Shown in pieces: positions 41,884-50,947 of a stretch of DNA of 64,000 nucleotides (the first letter of the stretch is position 1; every line of letters starts with the position of its first letter). Under the pieces are notes generated by a model. It ran no database searches and had not been told where the DNA came from. It worked only from the letters and a program-made list of their open reading frames with translations. The position numbers were made by a program, and so were the translations under genes. The DNA is from Mycobacterium haemophilum DSM 44634 (GTDB lineage: Bacteria > Actinomycetota > Actinomycetes > Mycobacteriales > Mycobacteriaceae): NCBI RefSeq assembly GCF_000340435.2, contig NZ_CP011883.2, forward strand, positions 3,890,687 through 3,954,686, in the 5' to 3' direction.

Positions 41884-42060
41884 TTCTTGAATATCGTCCA
41901 GGCCCGCGACCGAGGGAACAAGATCCGGCAACAAACTTGCTGTGAATTGCGGCGTTGGAGTCGGTGGCAGCTGACAAACGTGCAGCCCGGCGCTCACCCG
42001 AGCGCCGGGCTTGTGGTTGTGGCTGCTGGCCCGCGAAGGGCTTCGAACTCCCCCGTTACC

Positions 42061-42423
42061 TTACGGAGCGGTCGTCGCCGACGAAGCGACCGACGACGGC
42101 ACCTGACCGGGCGCGCCGGGACGCAACGGGGTAAGCCCACCGCCCGGGGTGGCCGCAGGGCCGCCGATCGGAGCCCTCGGGTGGATGACCATCGCGTGTT
42201 GCTTGTGGTGACCGTGGTGGAAGCCGCCGTGGTGGCCGGCATGCCGTCCAAGGCTATAGCCGCTAAAGAAAATGACCGCGACGATGAACACGATGCCGGC
42301 GACAATGGCGACCCAGGCCGCGGCCTGGAAGACCTTGGGGGTCTTGTATGGCGCCGCCTCCGCTGCAGGAGGCGGCGTTGCTATTGCGGTGGCAGTAGTT
42401 GGGGTTTCAGATGTTTCACTCAT
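42061..42423 (-). CDS. His-rich single-pass membrane protein (Rv3706c-like)
   Basis: A 120-residue paralogue of the downstream gene: the start MSETSETPTT matches MSETPEPTN, the helix AAAWVAIVAGIVFIVAVIFFSG is almost identical, and a His/Gly-rich stretch follows (HAGHHGGFHHGHHKQHA). The external tail is Pro-rich. The histidine cluster could bind metal, but this is not tested. The ATG at 42423 aligns with the paralogue's start. Confidence 0.85.
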   Translation of the reverse strand: MSETSETPTTATAIATPPPAAEAAPYKTPKVFQAAAWVAIVAGIVFIVAVIFFSGYSLGRHAGHHGGFHHGHHKQHAMVIHPRAPIGGPAATPGGGLTPLRPGAPGQVPSSVASSATTAP

Positions 42424-42776
42424 GAGACGCATGATGCCGGGGTAAACAATAGTCACGGCTTTGCGTTACTTAGGTAGAAGCTGTGAGCCCTGGCACAACC
42501 GCCAGAGCGGCAGCGCTGCCGGGACGTCGGGTACCGAAATTGAGCTGTCCGATTTGCGATAGTGGACGATGTGCCCGCACAAGCATGGGGTAACGCTGAT
42601 TGTCGAAAGTCTGGCCCGTCGCAGCAGACCTCAAGCCGGAGGCCCGTAGCTCTCCTTAGTGAGGTTCTGATGCGCCACATAAGCCGTGCGGGCTGGGGTA
42701 TTTTGCCCGCGGAGGTGGTGCTATGCCGGCGGCGTCTGGTCCGGCGGTCAGTTGCCATGGCGCGTAAGCGGCCACA
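42424..42776. other. 353-bp gap before the amine oxidase
   Basis: A divergent promoter region. A plus-strand frame ending at 42780 contains CRRRLVRRSVAMA, reminiscent of a twin-arginine signal but in a different frame from the oxidase. Otherwise nothing recognised. Confidence 0.4.
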
Positions 42777-44213
42777 GTGAGTCATCGAAAGCTGCCGGCC
42801 GGAGCGGCCGGGCTGGGGCTCACAGCCGCGTCCGGGGCCGTGAGCGGCTGCGGCCGACAAGCCGATATCCGCACGGCCGACGTGATCGTGGTCGGCGCAG
42901 GCCTGTCCGGGCTGTGTTCGGCGCGTGAGCTGATCCGACAGGGCATAGACACGCTGGTGTTGGAAGCTCGTGACCGGGTCGGTGGTCGAATGGTCCGCAA
43001 GCCTGTTATCGACGGCGGGTGGATCGATCTTGGCGGTCAATGGATCGGGCCCACGCAAAGCGGTATTCTCTCGCTCGCCGAGTCCCTGGGCGTCACTCAT
43101 TTCGATCACCACGATGCGGGGCACACCGTCGTCTGTTACAACGGCGCCTTGTCGACCGTCGATCGTGACTTGCCACCGACCGAAGCCTCACCGGCAATCT
43201 CGGCTGCCGAAGTCGCTGAAGCCAACCGGGTTTGGCATCAGTTCCTCGCCCTGACCGCGACGGTGAACGTCGAGCGTCCCTGGCTCACGTCAGACGCCGC
43301 CGCGTTGGACGCCCAAACCGTCAGCAGCTGGCTCGCCACCACCACGACATCTCCGTTTGCCCGATTTTGTGTCGCCAACTGGACACTCAGCCAAGAGGGG
43401 GCCGACCCCGGCGCGGTATCTCTGTTGTTTGCTCTCGCTTCTTACGCGGCCGGCCCTAGCGACGAAAAGCCCGAACAGTGGCTCTTTCATGGCGCGGCCG
43501 GTCAAATTCCCGAGCGCCTCGCCGACGAACTCGGTGACCGCATACGCCTTGAACAACCCGTTCTGCGAATCGTGCAGGACACCGGCGGGGCGACCGTCAC
43601 GACTACCGCGGGCGACTACCGAGCAGACTGCGTGATAGTCGCGATTCCTCCCCATTTGGCCGGCGTAATTGATTACAGCCCTCCCCTGCCCGCCCGTCGT
43701 ATCCAATTCACTCAACGAGCCCCCATGGGCTCGGTAATCAAATACGCCGCCGTGTATCCGACCGCCTGGTGGCGCGCGAAAGGGCTCAGCGGCGCATCGG
43801 TGAGTGATCGCATCGTCGTGCAAACAGCCGACAGCTCACCGCCTAGCGGCACACCGGGGATCTTGACGAGCTTCGTCATCGGTCCCGCTGCGATCGGCTT
43901 GGCCAATCAATCCGGCGATGACACCCGTAAACAGACAGTGCTCTCGGAGCTAGTCACGTACTTCGGCGACGAGGCGATGCATCCGGTCCAATTCATCGAA
44001 ACGAATTGGGCTAGTGAAAAATGGACCGGAGGAGCGTTCAACGCTGTACTCGGCCCCAAGACACTCACCACTTGCGGCCCCGCCATGACCGAATCTGTGA
44101 GCCGGATTCACTGGGCTGGTACCGAAATGTCCCGCAAATGGACCGGCTATTTCGAAGGGGCGGTCCAGGCCGGATACGCCGCAGCTGATGCGGTGCTGGG
44201 ACGCGCAACTTAG
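42777..44213 (+). CDS. FAD-dependent amine oxidase, probable lipoprotein
   Basis: A 478-residue flavoprotein of the monoamine oxidase family. The FAD fingerprint VIVVGAGLSGLCSA is at ~35-48, followed by LEARDRVGGRM and the GGQWIGP motif; the C-terminal FAD motif reads HWAGTEMSRKWTGYFEGAV. The N-terminal 27 residues look like a lipoprotein signal (HRKLPAGAAGLGLTAASG, lipobox AVSGC), so the enzyme is probably exported folded, by Tat, although the twin arginine is reduced to HRK. No cysteine or active-site lysine can be assigned with confidence. Substrate unknown. Confidence 0.9.
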   Translation: MSHRKLPAGAAGLGLTAASGAVSGCGRQADIRTADVIVVGAGLSGLCSARELIRQGIDTLVLEARDRVGGRMVRKPVIDGGWIDLGGQWIGPTQSGILSLAESLGVTHFDHHDAGHTVVCYNGALSTVDRDLPPTEASPAISAAEVAEANRVWHQFLALTATVNVERPWLTSDAAALDAQTVSSWLATTTTSPFARFCVANWTLSQEGADPGAVSLLFALASYAAGPSDEKPEQWLFHGAAGQIPERLADELGDRIRLEQPVLRIVQDTGGATVTTTAGDYRADCVIVAIPPHLAGVIDYSPPLPARRIQFTQRAPMGSVIKYAAVYPTAWWRAKGLSGASVSDRIVVQTADSSPPSGTPGILTSFVIGPAAIGLANQSGDDTRKQTVLSELVTYFGDEAMHPVQFIETNWASEKWTGGAFNAVLGPKTLTTCGPAMTESVSRIHWAGTEMSRKWTGYFEGAVQAGYAAADAVLGRAT

Positions 44214-44221
44214 GCGCCTGC

Positions 44222-45370
44222 TCAGGGTTTGAACGGGTTGACCGCGAATTGGATCACCCGGTACGGCGCACTCACCCGCGCACGGGTGTCCCATTGGCTG
44301 ACGAAGATCCGCAGCTCATCGAGGGTGGAGCCGGGTGAGATGTACCCGCCATACGGTTGGGCGAGCCGATTGTCGTACGGAGGCGGCAGGCTTTCCGCCG
44401 GATCAGGCCACTCGTCGTGTTGCACCACCGTGGTCACCGGCGCGGTGCCCAGCAACGTCGGGTTGGCGGCAACCCGGACCTCCATGTTGCCGGTGGTGGC
44501 GTTGAAATAGGACAGCACGGCCTGGCCGTCGATCTGCCTGATGCACATCTCGCCGACCTGGTCGGGCCACAGCGGCGTCGGTGGCTTGTTCCAACCGCCA
44601 TCGGGTCCAGCCGCCCAACCCTGCCACCGGGACCGGTCGGTGAACGTTTGCGGTGTGACCCGGAAAAGCTGCGCGGGATCTCTGCGGGTGAAACTGTTGG
44701 CCACGATGTACACCCACCCGCTCGGCGAGTCCGGGGTGGGGACCGGGTCGTAGTACCCGCTGATCTGGGTCTGCCGGCCGTCCTGGTAGGTCGCGGCGCG
44801 TCGGGACCCAGGGACGGTCTGCCAGTTGCCACGCGCGGGCTCGGCCGTGACCAGCCGGGAGTCCTGTGGCTCCAGGTCTTTGGTCGTGGTCACCATCAGG
44901 TAGTTGCGCCGGTTGATCTGCACCACGCCGGCAGGCAGCTGCGAGTCTCCCGGCGGTGTGGGGTCGGCCAGCAACGGCTTGTTCACACCGGTGACGCCGG
45001 TGTAGCGCACCCCGGTCGGGTCGTCGACCGACGCCGTGTCCACGTGCAGCGCGACCGGTGAGTACCAGCCACCGAACCCGACCCCCTGGCCGGCGAAGCT
45101 GTCGCCGCAAACCTGCAAAAGCTTGGTGGGGAACTCGATGAACTCGCACAGGTCGGTGGCGCCGATGCCGTAGTCACCGGTGCGGGTTCCGGTGCCCGCC
45201 GTCGGACCGATCCGCAGCACTTGACCCGGCATCAGCGGCTGCAGAATCGGCGCTGGGGCCGGCGCGGGTGGATCGGCGTGCGCTGTCCAAGAAGCAACCC
45301 AAAACGCCTGTACGACACACAAACACAACGCGGCGTGCAACGAGCACCGCGCGACCCGGGCGGAACTCAC
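44222..45370 (-). CDS. Exported DUF4185 protein (Rv3707c-like)
   Basis: A 382-residue protein with a signal peptide (SLHAALCLCVVQAFWVASW, cleavage near AHADP) and a DUF4185 beta-propeller-like domain (FGGWYSPVALHVD; GWVYIVANSFTRRDP; GGYISPGSTLDELRIFVSQW). Such domains resemble glycosidase or sugar-binding propellers; activity is unknown. It ends 9 bp from the oxidase stop on the opposite strand and follows asd, possibly in the same operon. Confidence 0.88.
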   Translation of the reverse strand: MSSARVARCSLHAALCLCVVQAFWVASWTAHADPPAPAPAPILQPLMPGQVLRIGPTAGTGTRTGDYGIGATDLCEFIEFPTKLLQVCGDSFAGQGVGFGGWYSPVALHVDTASVDDPTGVRYTGVTGVNKPLLADPTPPGDSQLPAGVVQINRRNYLMVTTTKDLEPQDSRLVTAEPARGNWQTVPGSRRAATYQDGRQTQISGYYDPVPTPDSPSGWVYIVANSFTRRDPAQLFRVTPQTFTDRSRWQGWAAGPDGGWNKPPTPLWPDQVGEMCIRQIDGQAVLSYFNATTGNMEVRVAANPTLLGTAPVTTVVQHDEWPDPAESLPPPYDNRLAQPYGGYISPGSTLDELRIFVSQWDTRARVSAPYRVIQFAVNPFKP

Positions 45371-45377
45371 CCGTGGA

Positions 45378-46433
45378 TCACAGTTGCGTGGCTAGCAACT
45401 CGGCGATCTGGATCGTATTGAGCGCCGCGCCTTTGCGCAGGTTGTCGCCGGAGACGAACAGTGCCAGGCCACGCCCGTCGGGTACCCCCGGGTCACGCCT
45501 AATGCGGCCGACCAGTGATTCGTCGACACCGGCGGCGGCTAGCGGCGTCGGCACATCGACCAGCTTCACGCCCGGAGCGCCGTTCAGCAAGTCACGGGCC
45601 CGCTGCGGCGACAGCGGCCGGGCGAATTCGGCGTTGATCGACAGCGAGTGCCCAGTGAACACCGGAACCCGGACGCAGGTACCGCTGACCGCCAGGTCGG
45701 GAATGCCCAGGATCTTGCGGCTCTCAAAGCGCAGCTTCTGGTCCTCGTCTGTCTCGCCCGAGCCGTCGTCGGCCAGTGATCCGGCCAGGGGCACCACGTT
45801 GAAGGCGATCGGCGCTACATACTTGCTGGGCGCGGGGAATTGCACGGCACCACCGTCGTGTACCAGTTGCTCGGCACCGTCGATGACCGCACGCGCCTGG
45901 GCGGCGAGCTCGGCCACCCCAGACAGGCCGCTGCCGGAAACCGCTTGATACGACGACACCACGATCCGCACCAGCTGAGCTTCGTCGTGCAGCACCTTGA
46001 GCACCGGCATCGCGGCCATGGTGGTGCAGTTCGGGTTGGCGATGATGCCCTTGGGGAGCGGGAAAGCGTCTCGCACATCCCTGTCGTAGTTCACCTCCGA
46101 CACCACCAGCGGCACTTGCACGTCCTTGCGCCACGCCGACGAGTTGTCGATCACCGTCACTCCGGCGGCGGCGAAGCGCGGCGCCTGCACCCGAGACATG
46201 GATGCGCCGGCAGAGAACAACGCGATGTCCAGGCCGGTGGGGTCGGCCGTCTCGGCGTCTTCCACCTCGATCTCTTGGCCGCGGAAGGCCAACTTGCGCC
46301 CCTGCGACCGGGCTGAGGCAAAAAAACGCACGGATTCGGCCGGGAAGTCGCGCTGGTCGAGCAGCGTGCGCATCACCTGGCCGACTTGGCCGGTGGCACC
46401 CACGACCCCGATTGCCAAACCTTTGCTACCCAT
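45378..46433 (-). CDS. asd: Aspartate-semialdehyde dehydrogenase
   Basis: A 351-residue NADP enzyme converting aspartyl phosphate to aspartate semialdehyde, feeding lysine, diaminopimelate, methionine and threonine. The nucleotide-binding start is GVVGATGQVGQV, the nucleophile lies in ANPNCTTMAAMP, and the base in the conserved GHSLSINAEF region. It overlaps ask by one base (TAATG), forming the classical ask-asd operon. Confidence 0.96.
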   Translation of the reverse strand: MGSKGLAIGVVGATGQVGQVMRTLLDQRDFPAESVRFFASARSQGRKLAFRGQEIEVEDAETADPTGLDIALFSAGASMSRVQAPRFAAAGVTVIDNSSAWRKDVQVPLVVSEVNYDRDVRDAFPLPKGIIANPNCTTMAAMPVLKVLHDEAQLVRIVVSSYQAVSGSGLSGVAELAAQARAVIDGAEQLVHDGGAVQFPAPSKYVAPIAFNVVPLAGSLADDGSGETDEDQKLRFESRKILGIPDLAVSGTCVRVPVFTGHSLSINAEFARPLSPQRARDLLNGAPGVKLVDVPTPLAAAGVDESLVGRIRRDPGVPDGRGLALFVSGDNLRKGAALNTIQIAELLATQL

Positions 46434-47698
46434 TACCGCCCCGTCCCCGCGTACACGGTCGCCTCGTCCTCGCCGCCGAGCCCGAACGCCTCATGCAACG
46501 CCACGACGGCCTTGTCTAGTTCGGTGTCGCGGCACAGCACCGAGATCCGGATTTCCGAGGTGGAGATGAGCTCGATGTTGACCCCAACTGCAGCCAGCGC
46601 CTCGCAGAAGGTCGCCGTGACCCCGGGGTGGCTGCGCATACCGGCCCCGATCAACGACACCTTGCCGATGTGGTCGTCGTAAAGCAGCTGGGTGAAGCCG
46701 ATCTCGTCTTTGAGCGAGTCCAGCTTGGCCACCGCGGTGGGCCCGCTGTCGCGGGAGCAGGTGAAGGTGATGTCGGTCTTGCCGTCTTCGACCTTGGAGA
46801 CGTTCTGCAGCACCATGTCGATGTTCACGTCGGCGTCGGCCACGGCGCGGAACACCTTGGCCGCGTAACCCGGGATGTCGGGTATCCCGACGATGGTCAC
46901 CTTGGCCTCGCTGCGATCGTGCGCGACTCCGGTCAGGATGGGGTCTTCCATAGGTATGTCCTTGATCGATCCGACGACGACGGTGCCTGGTTTGTCCGCA
47001 TACGACGACCGGACGTGCACCGGAATGTTGTGGCGGCGTGCGTATTCCACGCAGCGCAGCATCAGCACCTTGGCGCCGCAAGCCGCCATCTCGAGCATCT
47101 CCTCGAAGGTCACGGTGTCGAGCTTGCGGGCGTTGTGCACGATCCGGGGGTCGGCGCTGAAGATGCCGTCCACGTCGGTGTAGATCTCGCAGACGTCGGC
47201 GCCTAATGCCGCGGCCATGGCGATTGCGGTGGTGTCCGAGCCGCCGCGGCCCAGCGTAGTGACATCGCGGGTGTCTTGGCTGACGCCCTGGAATCCGGCG
47301 ACCAAGACGATCCGCCCTTCGTCGAGCGCGGACTGCAGCCGGGTCGGGGTGACGTCGATGATCTTGGCGTTGCCGTGGGTGCCGGTGGTGATGACACCAG
47401 CTTGCGAGCCGGTGAACGAGCGGGCCTGGGCGCCGAGTGATTCGATCGCCATGGCCACCAGCGCATTGGAGATGCGCTCCCCCGCGGTCAGCAGCATATC
47501 CAGCTCGCGGGCTGGCGGCGCCGGGCATACCTGCTGCGCCAGGTCTAGCAGGTCGTCGGTGGTGTCGCCCATCGCGGAAACCACCACAACGATGTCGTTG
47601 CCCTGCTTTTTGGCCTCGACGATGCGCTCGGCAACGCGGCGAATCCGATCGGCGTCGGCCACCGAGGATCCGCCGTACTTCTGCACGACGAGCGCCAC
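46433..47698 (-). CDS. ask: Aspartate kinase (alpha subunit frame, with internal beta start)
   Basis: A 421-residue lysine-sensitive aspartate kinase. The catalytic domain begins VQKYGGSSVAD; two ACT domains follow (~residues 265-420; VTIVGIPDIPGYAAKVF and VSLIGAGMRSHPGV). The GTG at 47698 with AGGAAAG upstream gives the usual length; longer frames upstream are not conserved. An internal ATG at 46951 (MEDPILTG) with AAGGA seven bases earlier is the likely start of the separate 172-residue beta subunit known from mycobacterial and corynebacterial ask genes. Confidence 0.96.
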   Translation of the reverse strand: MALVVQKYGGSSVADADRIRRVAERIVEAKKQGNDIVVVVSAMGDTTDDLLDLAQQVCPAPPARELDMLLTAGERISNALVAMAIESLGAQARSFTGSQAGVITTGTHGNAKIIDVTPTRLQSALDEGRIVLVAGFQGVSQDTRDVTTLGRGGSDTTAIAMAAALGADVCEIYTDVDGIFSADPRIVHNARKLDTVTFEEMLEMAACGAKVLMLRCVEYARRHNIPVHVRSSYADKPGTVVVGSIKDIPMEDPILTGVAHDRSEAKVTIVGIPDIPGYAAKVFRAVADADVNIDMVLQNVSKVEDGKTDITFTCSRDSGPTAVAKLDSLKDEIGFTQLLYDDHIGKVSLIGAGMRSHPGVTATFCEALAAVGVNIELISTSEIRISVLCRDTELDKAVVALHEAFGLGGEDEATVYAGTGR

Positions 47699-47894
47699 TG
47701 TTGCTCTTTCCTGCTTGGCGATGGGTCCACAACAGAATACGTGCCTGCACATCTCGATTTTCTGGGCGATGCCCGGGCGTCGAGCGTGGGCCCTACGTCC
47801 CGAAACCGCGCGGAATTCGTCCTTAAGCCCCACGCTCGGCGGCATAGAACCGTGCCGTTTTGGCCGGGGCGTCGACCGCGGTAGAGTTCACGGC

Positions 47895-47936
47895 ATGCAG
47901 CGGGTGCTCCTCCTCGGACGCCGCGACGGGGTCTGA
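47895..47936 (+). CDS. leuA leader peptide
   Basis: ATG at 47895 begins a 13-codon frame MQRVLLLGRRDGV ending in TGA at 47934-47936. Three consecutive leucine codons (CTC CTC CTC) sit just before the base-pairing segment of the following RNA structure, the classical layout of a leucine attenuator. Confidence 0.75.
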   Translation: MQRVLLLGRRDGV

Positions 47937-47981
47937 TCCAGACCGGCTTCCCGTCGCGGGAGTTCGCGACGCGCCGGTCTG
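47921..47981 (+). promoter_or_regulatory. leuA transcription attenuator (alternative hairpins)
   Basis: Two mutually exclusive folds are visible. CCGCGACGGG (47921-47930, inside the leader peptide) pairs with CCCGTCGCGG (47950-47959). Alternatively, CAGACCGGC (47939-47947) pairs with GCCGGTCTG (47973-47981), enclosing GTCGCG/CGCGAC. A ribosome stalled at the Leu codons would block or free the first partner and so decide whether the second hairpin forms before leuA. Attenuation of leuA is known in actinobacteria; the details here are read from the sequence. Confidence 0.7.
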
Positions 47982-48013
47982 AGGTTCCTTCTCACATACC
48001 CGGAGCAACTACC

Positions 48014-49876
48014 GTGACTAATCCTGATTCACCCGACGCCTATCAGTCAGCACGCACCATCGTGAAACCCGCCGGCACACCCACGCCGGGCCAGCCCGCG
48101 TGGAACCCTCAACGAGGTTCCACAATGCCGGTCAGCCGGTACCGGCCGTTCGCCCAGGAAGTCGAGCCCATCCGGGTCGCCGACCGCACCTGGCCCGACC
48201 GCGTGATCGATCGCGCGCCGCTGTGGTGCGCGGTGGATCTGCGGGACGGCAACCAGGCGCTGATCGACCCGATGAGCCCAGCCCGCAAACGCCGTATGTT
48301 CGACCTGCTGGTTCGCATGGGCTACAAGGAGATCGAGGTCGGGTTCCCGTCCGCCAGCCAAACCGACTTCGACTTCGTCCGCGAGATCATCACTGGCGGC
48401 GCTATTCCGGACGACGTCACCATCCAGGTGCTGACCCAATGCCGACCGGAACTGATTGAACGCACCTTCGAGGCCTGCGAGGGCGCGTCGCGGGTGATCG
48501 TGCACTTCTACAACTCAACGTCAATTCTGCAGCGTCGCGTGGTTTTTCGTGCCGACCAAGCCGCGGTGCAGGCCATCGCGACCGACGGTGCGCGTAAGTG
48601 TATCGAAGAGGCGGCCAAGTACCCGGGCACGCAGTGGCGGTTCGAGTATTCACCGGAGTCCTATACCGGGACGGAGCTGGAATACGCCAAACAGGTGTGC
48701 GACGCCGTCGGCGAAGTCATTCAACCGACGCCGGAAAACCCGATCATCTTCAACCTGCCTGCCACCGTGGAGATGGCCACCCCCAATGTCTACGCCGACT
48801 CGATCGAGTGGATGAGCCGCAATCTGGCCAACCGCAAGTCCGTCATCCTGAGCCTGCATCCACACAACGATCGCGGAACCGCCGTCGCTGCAGCAGAATT
48901 GGGCTTTTCTGCCGGTGCCGACCGGATCGAGGGCTGCCTGTTCGGCAACGGGGAACGCACCGGCAACGTGTGCCTGGTAACGCTGGGGCTGAACCTGTTT
49001 TCCCGCGGTGTGGACCCCCAGATCGACTTCTCCAACATCGACGAGATCCGGCGAACGGTAGAGTACTGCAACCAGCTGCGGGTGCACGAACGTCACCCCT
49101 ACGGCGGAGACCTGGTCTACACCGCGTTCTCCGGCAGCCATCAGGATGCCATCAACAAGGGCCTGGACCAGATGAAGATCGATGCGGACGCCGCCAACTC
49201 CGATGTCGACGACATCCTGTGGCAGGTGCCGTACCTGCCGATCGACCCGCGCGACGTCGGCCGTACCTACGAGGCGGTGATCCGGGTCAACTCGCAGTCC
49301 GGTAAGGGCGGGGTGGCTTACATCATGAAGGCCGACCACGGCCTGGAACTGCCGCGACGGCTGCAGATCGAGTTTTCTCAAGTAATCCAGAAAATCAGTG
49401 AAGGCGACGGAGGCGAGGTCACACCCAAGGAGATGTGGGACGCGTTCTCCGAGGAGTACCTCGCACCAGTGCGACCGCTGGAGCGCATAAAGCAGCGAGT
49501 CAATGCCGCAGAGGAAGACGGCGGCAGCACCAGCATTGCCGCGACCGTCAAGATCAACGGCGAAGAGACCGAGATCAGCGGGGTCGGCAACGGCCCACTA
49601 GCCGCTTTCATCGACGCGCTGGGCCACGTCGGCTTCCAGGTGTCCGTTCTGGATTATTCTGAGCACGCGATGAGCGCCGGCGACGACGCGCAGGCCGCTG
49701 CTTACGTTGAGGCGTCGGTAGCCGTGCCGATCGCAAGCGCGGCGGAGCCGGGCGAAGCGGGTCAGCGCGCAGGCAGCGAGCGCCGTACGGTGTGGGGCGT
49801 GGGCATTGCGCCGTCGATCACCACGGCGTCGCTGCGTGCCGTCGTCTCAGCGGTCAACCGGGCAATGCGCGGCTAG
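48014..49876 (+). CDS. leuA: 2-isopropylmalate synthase
   Basis: A 620-residue LeuA: the TIM-barrel catalytic domain (DLRDGNQALIDPM; zinc site LHPHNDRG) and a C-terminal regulatory domain that binds leucine. It condenses acetyl-CoA and 2-oxoisovalerate. Start GTG with GGAG upstream. Between the catalytic and terminal strands of the regulatory domain is one copy of the dispersed repeat (PIASAAEPGEAGQ), at the place where M. tuberculosis leuA carries a variable number of 57-bp repeats. The enzyme therefore looks like the single-copy version of that variable site. Confidence 0.95.
   Translation: MTNPDSPDAYQSARTIVKPAGTPTPGQPAWNPQRGSTMPVSRYRPFAQEVEPIRVADRTWPDRVIDRAPLWCAVDLRDGNQALIDPMSPARKRRMFDLLVRMGYKEIEVGFPSASQTDFDFVREIITGGAIPDDVTIQVLTQCRPELIERTFEACEGASRVIVHFYNSTSILQRRVVFRADQAAVQAIATDGARKCIEEAAKYPGTQWRFEYSPESYTGTELEYAKQVCDAVGEVIQPTPENPIIFNLPATVEMATPNVYADSIEWMSRNLANRKSVILSLHPHNDRGTAVAAAELGFSAGADRIEGCLFGNGERTGNVCLVTLGLNLFSRGVDPQIDFSNIDEIRRTVEYCNQLRVHERHPYGGDLVYTAFSGSHQDAINKGLDQMKIDADAANSDVDDILWQVPYLPIDPRDVGRTYEAVIRVNSQSGKGGVAYIMKADHGLELPRRLQIEFSQVIQKISEGDGGEVTPKEMWDAFSEEYLAPVRPLERIKQRVNAAEEDGGSTSIAATVKINGEETEISGVGNGPLAAFIDALGHVGFQVSVLDYSEHAMSAGDDAQAAAYVEASVAVPIASAAEPGEAGQRAGSERRTVWGVGIAPSITTASLRAVVSAVNRAMRG
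49722..49778 (+). repeat. Single 57-bp-type repeat inside leuA
   Basis: Contains CGATCGCAAGCGCGGCGGAG and GGCGAAGCGGGTCAGCG, the same core as the intergenic repeats in this window, in frame and translated. Confidence 0.85.
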
Positions 49877-49894
49877 CATCGGGTCACCCGCGCA

Positions 49895-50896
49895 TCAAAA
49901 CAGCGTGAACTGCTCGTCGGTCGCGGCGACGTTGGCGAATTCGTCCATGCTGGTGCCGCCGACGACGGCGCGAACGCAGTCCATGAATTGCTCGTCAGAA
50001 ACCACTGGCACACCTAATTGCCTGGCGAGATAGCCCTTGCCCTGCGCGGGGGCGGCTTCGTTGCAAATCACCAGTGACGTCTCGCGGTCGACGGCCTCGC
50101 TGTAGGCCAGCCCGGTGTGCAGGATTCGCTCGACGAGTTCTTCGTGAGTGCGTGCCAACTCGGCCGCCAGGGCCACCCGCATGCCTTGGACCAGCGGTCT
50201 GCCGCGGACGTATCGCCCCGGGTTGAGATACGGACACGGCATGCGGGCAGCCAGCGCCTTCAGCGGTCGCAGCTCGTCGTGGGTCACCCGGCCGTTGGGC
50301 CAGCGGCGCCGGGTCACCGGACGCACCGGAAGCCACACGTCGAGTTGGCGCGCCCTCTTGAGCGCCGCTGCCAGCACCCCGGTCAAAACCAGTGCGTCGT
50401 CGAAGGCGTCATGCGGCCGTTGCTGGGGCACACCCCAGTGCGCCGCGAGAGTCTCCAACCGCAGATTGTCGATCCCCAGGCCTAGCCGCCGGGCCAGCTC
50501 GACCGTGCACATGACGCTGTCGACGGGGAGTTCGGCTTCCGCGATCTCGGCCTCCGCGGCGAGAAACGCGTAGTCGAACGCGACATTGTGCGCCACCAGC
50601 GTGCGGCCGCGCAGCACCTCGACCACGTCACCGACAATGTCGGCGAATTGCGGCTGATCTTCGAGCATGGCGGCCGTCAGGCCATGCACGTGGGTAGGAC
50701 CCGGGTCCACCCCGGGATTGAGCAGGCTGACCACCGACCGCTCCACGCGTCCGTCGGCATCGAGGCCGAGTGCGGCAACGCTGATGATCCGGGCCTGACC
50801 GGGATGAAAACCCGAGGTCTCGACGTCGATGACGGCCCAACCCGTGACCGGCTCGCTGGCTGGCCAACCCCAGGGCGCCGGATTTTGGGGGGTCAT
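49895..50896 (-). CDS. dnaQ: DnaQ-like 3'-5' exonuclease with BRCT-type C-terminus (Rv3711c-like)
   Basis: A 333-residue DEDD exonuclease (AVIDVETSG, HNVAFDYAFL, HDAFDDAL) followed by a linker and a BRCT-like domain near the C-terminus (LVICNEAAPAQGKGYLARQLGVPVVSD, split here as LVICNEAAP and ARQLGVPVVSD). It is annotated as the epsilon subunit of DNA polymerase III in M. tuberculosis, though proofreading there is mostly by the DnaE1 PHP domain. The ATG at 50896 is preferred; another lies 30 bp upstream. Confidence 0.9.
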   Translation of the reverse strand: MTPQNPAPWGWPASEPVTGWAVIDVETSGFHPGQARIISVAALGLDADGRVERSVVSLLNPGVDPGPTHVHGLTAAMLEDQPQFADIVGDVVEVLRGRTLVAHNVAFDYAFLAAEAEIAEAELPVDSVMCTVELARRLGLGIDNLRLETLAAHWGVPQQRPHDAFDDALVLTGVLAAALKRARQLDVWLPVRPVTRRRWPNGRVTHDELRPLKALAARMPCPYLNPGRYVRGRPLVQGMRVALAAELARTHEELVERILHTGLAYSEAVDRETSLVICNEAAPAQGKGYLARQLGVPVVSDEQFMDCVRAVVGGTSMDEFANVAATDEQFTLF

Positions 50897-50947
50897 GAAC
50901 TTCAGGATTGCATGTCGAGCCGACATTACCGGCGTCGCTGCGCGTCG

